The notes beneath the pieces are model-generated. The model was not told where the DNA came from, ran no database searches, and saw nothing but the letters and a program-made list of their open reading frames with translations. A DNA stretch of 64,000 nt from Rapana venosa (taxonomy: Eukaryota; Mollusca; Gastropoda; Neogastropoda; Muricidae): the NCBI GenBank assembly GCA_028751875.1, contig CM054134.1:73694284-73758283 (forward strand). The letters run 5' to 3'. The position numbers were made by a program, and so were the translations under genes. Below, in pieces: positions 56,265 to 64,000 of this stretch (position 1 is the first letter of the stretch; every line of letters starts with the position of its first letter).

Positions 56265-57619
56265 CTTCTTCGTAGCTGAGGCCCAAATGTTGTTTCTGAG
56301 ATGGTTGAGATATAGTTGTTATCAAGCGTCAAACTTGTCAGTTGAGGATGTTTGTCAAACACACCATCAGGAATGCCAGGGAAAGCATTACCATACAAAT
56401 CTAGTACCTTCAGATTATCCATGCCAGCAAAAGCAGTCTTATATATTTGTTTCATCTGTGTTTGTCCGAGATCTAAAATGACCAGGGCATGCCTCATTGG
56501 ATGCAACAAACGACCAAACTGGGCCTCGGTCAGTCCACCAAAGTTGTTGCCGCGCAGACCGAATCTCCAGATGTTGGGACAGCCAGCGAAAGCGTCTTCG
56601 TGGACAGTTTTAGAGAAGTGCACCTGGTTCAGCTTGAAGGTGACATATCCCACCCTGGAGTTGTTGATGAAGAACTTGTCCACCTTGCCTATTTTGCCTT
56701 CCATCTGCATGAGTTTCAGTCCCGTTAGAGATGGAAAGCGAGTGATGGAAAACATGTCGGTGGGAAAAATCAGAATTTTGTTGTAACTTAAAGACAAGGA
56801 GGTAAGTTTCGGTAAGCACACTGGATCGTCAATGCACTCGATCATGTTCTGGTCCAGTCTCAGCTTTTGCAGGTTGGGGAAGAGTGACGCCCCGGTAGAG
56901 GAACACGTCTGAGGAAAATCGTACAAGCGATTGGCTTCCAGGCCTAGATCTAGCAAAGAGGGCATGGATGCTGTTTCCACACCGTATATCTCATTCTTCC
57001 AGAATGTTATGAACTGTATGTCTTTGAGAGGCTGGAATGTAGACATATTCAAAGAGGGAATACGATTCCAGCTGAAGTCCAGCGCTTTCGTCTTAGAACG
57101 TCTGGCCCCGTGGAAGGTATCCAAAGGTATGTCACTAAGATTCATGCAGCCAAGGTCCAGCGTCACAACACCTTGTATTAACATGAGAGCCGATAGATCC
57201 TTGTAGCTCAGGTAGTTGAAACCTCCTAGCATCAGCATCGTCAGTTTATGCAGATCACGGAAAGCCTCCGGGGAGAGGAAGACCAGGCCGTTGCTGAAGA
57301 GATCGATGATTTCCACATGTCTGGACACATTGGACAAGAAGTGGCGATGGGAAATGCTTGTCAGCTGGTTGTTGGACAGGTTGAGGAAGCGGTACCTCGC
57401 CAGGCCCACGGAGGGAACAAAGGACAGGTTCTGGGAGGAACAGTCCACTGTAGAATTGCTGCAGGTGCAGCGAGGATCGTCCAGGCAGGGAGAACTGTGG
57501 TTCAAGGGGAAGGGGTCAATGATGCGATGCCAGCACTGCAGAATCCGATGATTACACTTGGATAACGCTATGCTGACGATGACAGCACTCATCAAAGCAG
57601 CGATCAAGGTCCCCTTCAT
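56265..57619 (-). CDS. TLR LRR exon C (variable part, distal)
   Basis: 1355 coding bases from ATG 57619 to donor AGAAG|GTATAT, phase 2. It has a signal peptide (MKGTLIAALMSAVIVSIALS), LRRNT with CLDDPRCTCSNSTVDC, about 15 LRRs, and ends FGPQLRRR. As with exon B, there is no LRRCT or TIR of its own. In frame it can only continue, within this window, to the exon at 38879..39050. The LRRNT-proximal block and the block around PSLTGLKLMQMEGKIGKVDK match exon B almost base for base, while the central LRRs differ. Confidence 0.85.
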
Positions 57620-57624
57620 GGTTG

Positions 57625-58540
57625 TTTACAGGGTATAAACACACCGACTCTGTAGCCAGGTTCGGGGAAAAGTAGAACAACCCTATAACCACACCGACTC
57701 TGTAGCCAGTTACATAGAACAACCCTATAAACACACTGACTCTGTAGCCAGGTTCAGGGAAAATAGAACAACCCTATAAACACACCGACTCTGTAGCCAG
57801 GTTCGGGGAAAAGTAGAACAACCCTATAACCACACCGACTCTGTAGCCAGTTATATAGAACAACCCTATAAACACACCGACTCTGTAGCCAGTTACATAG
57901 AACAACCCTATAAACACACTGACTCTGTAGCCAGGTTCAGGGAAAATAGAACAACCCTATAAACACACCGACTCTGTAGCTAGGTAAGTAGAACAACCCT
58001 ATAAGCACACCGACTCTTTAGCCAGTTACATAGAACAACCCTATAAACACACCGACTCTGTAGCCAGTTACATAGAACAACCCTATAAACACACCAACTC
58101 TTTAGCCAGGTTCAGGGAAAATTGAACAACCCTATAAACACACCGACTCTGTAGTCAGGTTCACGAAAAGTAGAACAACCCTATAAACACACTGACTCTG
58201 TAGCCAGTTACATAGAACAACCCTATAAACACACCGACTCTCTGTAGCCAGTTACATAGAACAACCCTATAAACACACCGACTCTGTAGCCAGTTACATA
58301 GAACAACCCTATAAATACACTAACTCTGTAGCCAGTTACATAGAACAACCCTATAAACACACTGACTCTTTAGCTAGGTTCAGGGAAAATAGAACAACCC
58401 TATAAACACACCGACTCTGTAGCCAGGTTCAGGAAAAGTAGAACAACCCTATAAACACACCGACTCTGTAGCCAGTTACATAGAACAACCCTATAAACAC
58501 ACGGACTCTGTAGCCAGGTTCAGGGAAAGTAGAACAACCC
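57625..58540. repeat. ~40-52 bp minisatellite upstream of LRR exon C, ~19 units
   Basis: Unit: AGAACAACCCTATAAACACA then CCGACTCTGTAGCCAG, followed by one of two linkers (TTACAT or GTTCAGGGAAAA). It begins 6 bases upstream of the ATG and therefore lies where a 5' UTR and promoter are expected. Confidence 0.95.
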
Positions 58541-59035
58541 TGACTTCGCTCTTATGGCAGAGGAAGGGGTGTACACCAAAGGGGAGTCCTGTGTTGTTTG
58601 GTTTTTTTTGGTAGAAGCTCCTAGCTGTGGAAATTGTCACAGTTATAAATGCTGTGTTCCTTCCTTCCTTCCTTCCTTCCACACATAATATGAGCACTGA
58701 CCAAACGCTCAAGTAGACTGCTATCTGTCCTCTGCCTGTTTGGGTTCCCCCTGTTTCGAAACTCACAGCCCTTTTTTTTTTTTTTTAAACTGTTGGTGTA
58801 GCGTAGTGTTACTGTTAATAGAAAAACCCAACCCAGGGATTATTTTCCAGCTATTGCACCCCACCCCCTCCTGCAACCCCCCCCCCCCTCCCCTTGCACT
58901 CCCCCCTTCCTCTTCCCCAATGCCTGCTTTACTTTCCTTGTCTCCTTTCTCAACTGCCACCAACACCACACTAGAAAGGCAGCATTGACAGTCGTAGTAT
59001 TATTCAAGTAGTTTTTAGTGGCGTGCTTTTTACTT
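58541..59035. other. Intergenic, no gene seen
   Basis: A (TTCC)n tract near 58660, T and C runs near 58770 and 58880. GGGGAGTCCT at about 58580 is kB-like. Confidence 0.45.
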
Positions 59036-59039
59036 CCTT

Positions 59040-59193
59040 GTCAGAGTCTGTCGTTCTCTGTCTGTGTGTCTCTGTCTGTCTGTATGTCTGTGTCTGTCTC
59101 TTTGTCTGTGTTCTCTTTGTCTGTGTTTGTCTCTCTTTGTCTGTCTCTGTCTGTGTCTCTGTCTGTCTGTGTGTCTGCCTCTGTGTGTTGTGT

Positions 59194-59234
<41 letters not shown>

Positions 59235-59275
59235 TCTGTCTGTCTGTCTGTCTGTCTCTCGCTCTCTTTCTCTCT
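59040..59275. repeat. (GTCT)n/(GT)n array
   Basis: Degenerate TGTCTGTCTC repeats and a GT tract. Confidence 0.9.
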
Positions 59276-59454
59276 CGGCAGTCACAAGAAAATGCGTTCC
59301 ATTCTTTGTTGTCTAGTAATCCAGAACTTAATAAGGAAACGTTTATTTTACATCAATATTATTACTAAAGAGATCCGCCATTGTGTAAGCTTACTCGATT
59401 ACTTCCTCTTCGTAAGGGTACAGATTTATAGTTATATGAATAAACCATTCTAAT

Positions 59455-59493
59455 CTGTGTGTCTGTGTGTCTGTGTGTCTGTGTGTGTGTCTG

Positions 59494-59546
<53 letters not shown>

Positions 59547-59700
59547 AGCCTTCGTGGTCGGTGGGGACTATAAACAGCATGACAATATTAAATGAAATCT
59601 CTCTCTCTCTCTTCTCTCTCTCTCCTCTCTCTCTCTCTCTATATATATATCTATACATATCTATATCTATCTATATATATATATATCTATATATCTGTGT
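59455..59700. repeat. (GTCT), (TATC), (TC), (AT) arrays
   Basis: Four neighbouring simple repeats. Confidence 0.9.
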
Positions 59701-59814
59701 AATTGAGTGCGCACGCGCATGTGTGTGTATGTGTGTGTGCCTGCATGAGTTCATGATTGCGTGTGAATGCGTGCGCTGTAAAAATTATTACTACCGAGTG
59801 TCTCACACACAAGC

Positions 59815-60130
59815 ACGCGCACGCCCGTCCACCTGGTAACACACACACACATACACGCGCACGCACGCACACACACACACGCGCGCGCGCGCGTACACAC
59901 ACACACACACAAACACGCCCAAACGCACGCACACATACGCACGCATGCACACATGCACGCATGCATGGACACCGACCCCCTCCCCCCCCACCACACACAC
60001 ACATACACTCACTCGCTCACACACGCAGCCCTTCCCCCCCCCCCCCCCCACATATGCACACCCACCTATATAGAGTACACATGTGCAAGCATGCATGCAT
60101 GCGCGCGCGCACACTCACACACGCGCACAC
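59815..60130. repeat. (CA)n/(GCAC)n/(GC)n arrays
   Basis: CA-rich DNA with GCGCGCGCGCG at 59880 and GCGCGCGCGC at 60101, potential Z-DNA. Confidence 0.9.
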
Positions 60131-60370
60131 ACTTGAATATCATGCATATCGTACTTTAATGTGAGAGTCTAAAACCTTATCTCCCTGCCTTTTCTGAGAT
60201 ATCCATTGACGAAGTTTTGAACAATGTAAAGCTAACGTCTGATATTGCTAAAGGTTTATTGTTAAGTCCTATAGGGCACTCATTGTAGTTGTAGTTCTCT
60301 TTGAACTTCATTTAAAAAAAATGTTGTTCTTGATCTGTTTATATTTTGTGTATTTCCCTTGTTATTACTC
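60131..60370. other. AT-rich stretch, nothing recognised
   Basis: No open frame or repeat family. Confidence 0.4.
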
Positions 60371-60977
<607 letters not shown>

Positions 60978-60983
<6 letters not shown>

Positions 60984-62215
60984 AATGACAATGACAAATT
61001 CTTTTATTTCGAGGATAATGAATAAGCACACATGTACTTTTTTACATCCAGTCCCCGCCCGTTAGGGATACATCTTAATAATAATAACCAATACTTATAC
61101 AGTCTCACAATAAAAACAAGGGGAAATAACCCTTTTCAAAAACACCCCCCCCCCAGCAACCCTCCCCCAAAGCAAGCAATTAAAAGAAAATCCTAAGAAT
61201 ACCCACCCCTACCCCCCAAAAAAACACTAACCAAAACAAACAAACAAACAAAAGAGAGGAAAAACCAAACCAACAAAAGATGATAAAAAAAGAGAAAAAC
61301 AGACAAACAACAACAACAAGAACAAGAGCAACAACAAAGCCAAGAAAAATAACACAACCAAACTTAATAAGTCATAATGATAAACATCTACACATTGTCA
61401 AATGGTACACATACTTGTTACACATAATTATAAGATATTGAAATAGGGCACTCATTAAAACCTAAGTACAGAGGCAAGCCATAAAGTATTAAAATATAAA
61501 ATGAATCCCTTTATAAAGATTTCCATGATTTTAAGCAGAACGATAAAAGGTGAGAGAGAGAAGAGAGAAGAGGAGAGAAGAGAGGGGAGAGAGGGGAGGA
61601 GAGAAAAGGGGGAAGAGAGAGAGAGGGAGAGAGACAGGACAGGACAGGACGAGGGCAAGGGTGTGTGTTGGGATATTTTAGAGATAATATCCAATATTAA
61701 AAATAAAAAAGTATGCGACCCATCAACATCATTTTGATTTACCGTTTCAAATTATATGTCATGATAAGAAATAAATTTAATACCATACATCCCCACAAAA
61801 AAAAAACAAGAAAAAACCAAGAAGAAATGTAAAAATATAAGTCGTTGAGGGGAGAATAGTGGGTGATGGTGAGTGAGTGAGGGGTGGGGGTGGGTGTGGT
61901 TTTTGAGCGTTGTGTGGTGTGTTGGGGTTTGTTGGGGTGGTGTGTTTTTGGGGTGTGGTGGTTTTGGGTGTGGTGTGTGGTGCGTGTGTGTTGTTTTATG
62001 TGTGGGGGTGGGGTGGGGGGGGTTTCGGGGTAATAAAATATGTAATATCCCCTAGAACGTCAACACAACCCCTTTTTAAAATTTTGTCTGCAAAGAATGT
62101 CTGGTTAAAATAGTGCAATACCCCTACATTCAAATAAAGAGGGGGAAAAAACCAATAAAGTCATAAAAAAAAACATTAACATTGTAAGTAATAGAAACAA
62201 ATTTTTTTTTTTTTT
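60978..62215 (-). mobile_element. ~1.2 kb dispersed repeat with ATTGTC tail, copy 1 (degraded or poorly assembled)
   Basis: Minus-strand 3' end (ATTGTC)n then SINE-A-like ATCCTCGAAATAAAAGAATT. The long A-rich body matches copy 3 (62862..64000) in order, with many small deletions and homopolymer differences, concentrated after 61850. Confidence 0.65.
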
Positions 62216-62391
62216 CCCGGGAAAAAAAAATATTTTGTTCTTTTTTAATCCCGTCCCCCCCCATAGGGTAAACTTAAAAAAGCAAACAGTACCATACTTC
62301 AAGGAAGAACAAAGGGAAAAAAGAGGAGAGGAGAGAGGGGGGGAGAGGGGAGAGAGAGAGAGAGGGAGAAGAGAAGAGAGAGACAAGACAA

Positions 62392-62808
62392 AGACAATGA
62401 CAATGACAAAAATTTTTTTATTTCGAGGATAAAGAAAAGACACATGTCTTTTTTTTAAACCAGTCCCCCCCCGTTAGGGGTACATCTTAATAATAATAAC
62501 CCAATACTTATACAGTCTCACAATAAAAACAAGGGGAAATAACCCTTTTCAAAACAGCTCCCCCCCAACAACCCCCCCCCCACCCCAAAGCAAGAAAATA
62601 AAAGAAAACCATAAAAATACCCCACCCCCACCCCCCAAAAAACCTTAACCAAAACAAACAAACAAACAAACAAAAGAGAAGGAAAAACCAAACCAACAAG
62701 ATGATAAAAAAGAGAAAAACAGACAGACAACAACAACAAGAACAAGAACAACAACAGAGCCAAGAAAAATAACACAACCAAACTTAATAAGTCATAAAGA
62801 TAAACATT

Positions 62809-62810
<2 letters not shown>
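62392..62810 (-). mobile_element. ~1.2 kb dispersed repeat, copy 2 (partial)
   Basis: Repeats the first ~420 bases of the element and stops at a GA tract. Confidence 0.7.
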
Positions 62811-62861
<51 letters not shown>

Positions 62862-62867
<6 letters not shown>

Positions 62868-63469
62868 ATGACAATGACAATGACAATGACAAATTCTTTT
62901 ATATTCGAGGATAATGAATAAGCACACATGTGCTTTTTTACATCCAGTCCCCGCCCGTTAGGGATACATCTTAATAATAATAACCCAATACTTATACAGT
63001 CTCACAATAAAAACAAGGGGAAATAACCCTTTTCAAAACAGCTACCCCCCAACAACCCTCCCCCCCCCCCCCCCCCCCAAAGCAGGCAATTAAAAGAAAA
63101 TCCTAAAAATACCCCACCCCTACCCCCACCCCCCAAAAAACCCTAACCAAAACAAACAAACAAACAAAAGAGAAGGAAAACCAAACCAACAAAAGATGAC
63201 AAAAAAGAGAAATACAGACAAACAACAACGAGAACAAGAACAACAACAAAGCCAAGAAAAATAACACAACCAAACTTAATAAGTCATAAAGATAAACATC
63301 TACACATTGTCAAATGGTACACATACTTGTTACACATAATTATAAGATATTGAAATAGGGCACTCATTAAAACTTAAGTACAGAGGCAAGTCCAATAAAG
63401 TATTGAAAATATAAAAATATGAATCCTTCATCAGGATATACTATGACTATAAGCAGGACGATAAAAGGT

Positions 63470-63504
<35 letters not shown>

Positions 63505-64000
63505 TGTGTGTGTGTGTGTATTTCAGAGATAATATCCAATATATAAATCCCAAAACAGTATGCGATCCCATCAACACTCATTTTAGATTATACTCGTTTC
63601 AAATTATATGTCATGATAATGAAATAAATTTAATACCCATACATCCACACAATAAAAACAAGAAACAAACCAAGAAGAAATTAAAAACTATACAGTTGTT
63701 GAGGGAGAGAATATGGGTGGGTGAGTGAGTGAGTGAGTGTGTGTGTGTGTGTGTGTGTTTGAGCGTGTGTGTGTGGGGGTGGGGTGGGGGGGGGGGTGTT
63801 TCAGGGATTACTAAATATGTAATACTCACATAGCACACGATCAACACAAACACTTTTTAATTATGCTCATGCAAGTTGAATGTCATGGTAATAAAATAAG
63901 TGCAATACCCATACACTCACATAATAAAGAGGGGGAAAAAGCCACTAAAGTCATAAAAAGAACATCTACACATTGTAAGTAATAGAAACAAATACTTTTT
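62862..64000 (-). mobile_element. ~1.2 kb dispersed repeat, copy 3, reaching the window edge
   Basis: The cleanest copy, with (GACAAT)n at 62862..62892 on the plus strand. It shares CACATTGTCAAATGGTACAC and TTGTTACACATAATTATAAG with copy 1. It is probably the 3' region of a LINE family; no coding frame is visible. Confidence 0.65.

Noticed and set aside
57625..58540. CRISPR-like array
   Set aside because: The 'spacers' are two recurring linkers, not unique sequences; it is a minisatellite.

Overview
The window looks like a stretch of molluscan, probably marine gastropod, nuclear DNA. The evidence is intron-rich genes with GT-AG introns, very abundant CA/GA/TAGA/TAC microsatellites, several tRNA-derived SINE families scattered through every intron, APE-type LINE remnants, and a Toll-like receptor with a short protostome-style ectodomain. 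No bacterial, organellar or viral gene was seen. The species assignment is inference.

Region 3.3-25 kb (minus strand) is one gene: an N-acetylneuraminate lyase-like aldolase (NPL / class I aldolase superfamily, DHDPS-NAL fold). I assembled eleven exons whose phases agree; one short exon between 9.5 and 3.5 kb is unresolved. The Schiff-base lysine and active-site tyrosine are kept. The sugar-binding GSTYN motif is gone and the GTTGEG motif reads GTMGEG, so the substrate may not be sialic acid. Exons 1-2 add an arginine-rich 65-residue leader that vertebrate NPL lacks. Decayed duplicates of the start of exon 5 lie just upstream of it.

Region 36-57.6 kb (minus strand) is a Toll-like receptor locus of unusual shape. 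A constant 3' part (LRRCT exon 38879..39050; transmembrane plus TIR exon 35996..36622) lies downstream of three homologous large exons (41243..42603, 46301..47673, 56265..57619). Each large exon has its own ATG, signal peptide, LRRNT and about 15 LRRs, and each ends in splice phase 2, so each can join the single LRRCT-TIR module in frame. I found no other LRRCT or TIR exon. The layout resembles clustered-protocadherin variable/constant exons and is the most interesting feature here.

Region 49.2-51.2 kb (plus strand) holds an ORF1-only LINE derivative with an intact ORF1 carrying a 2A-like motif, inserted into a pyrimidine-rich minisatellite. Other mobile elements include a tRNA/5S rRNA chimeric SINE family, an unusually long (~0.8 kb) tRNA-headed retroposon with three copies, and a widespread ~345 bp tRNA SINE. 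The end of the window (61-64 kb) has near-tandem copies of a ~1.2 kb repeat, one of which looks like low-quality assembly. The rest is AT-rich intergenic or intronic DNA and microsatellite.
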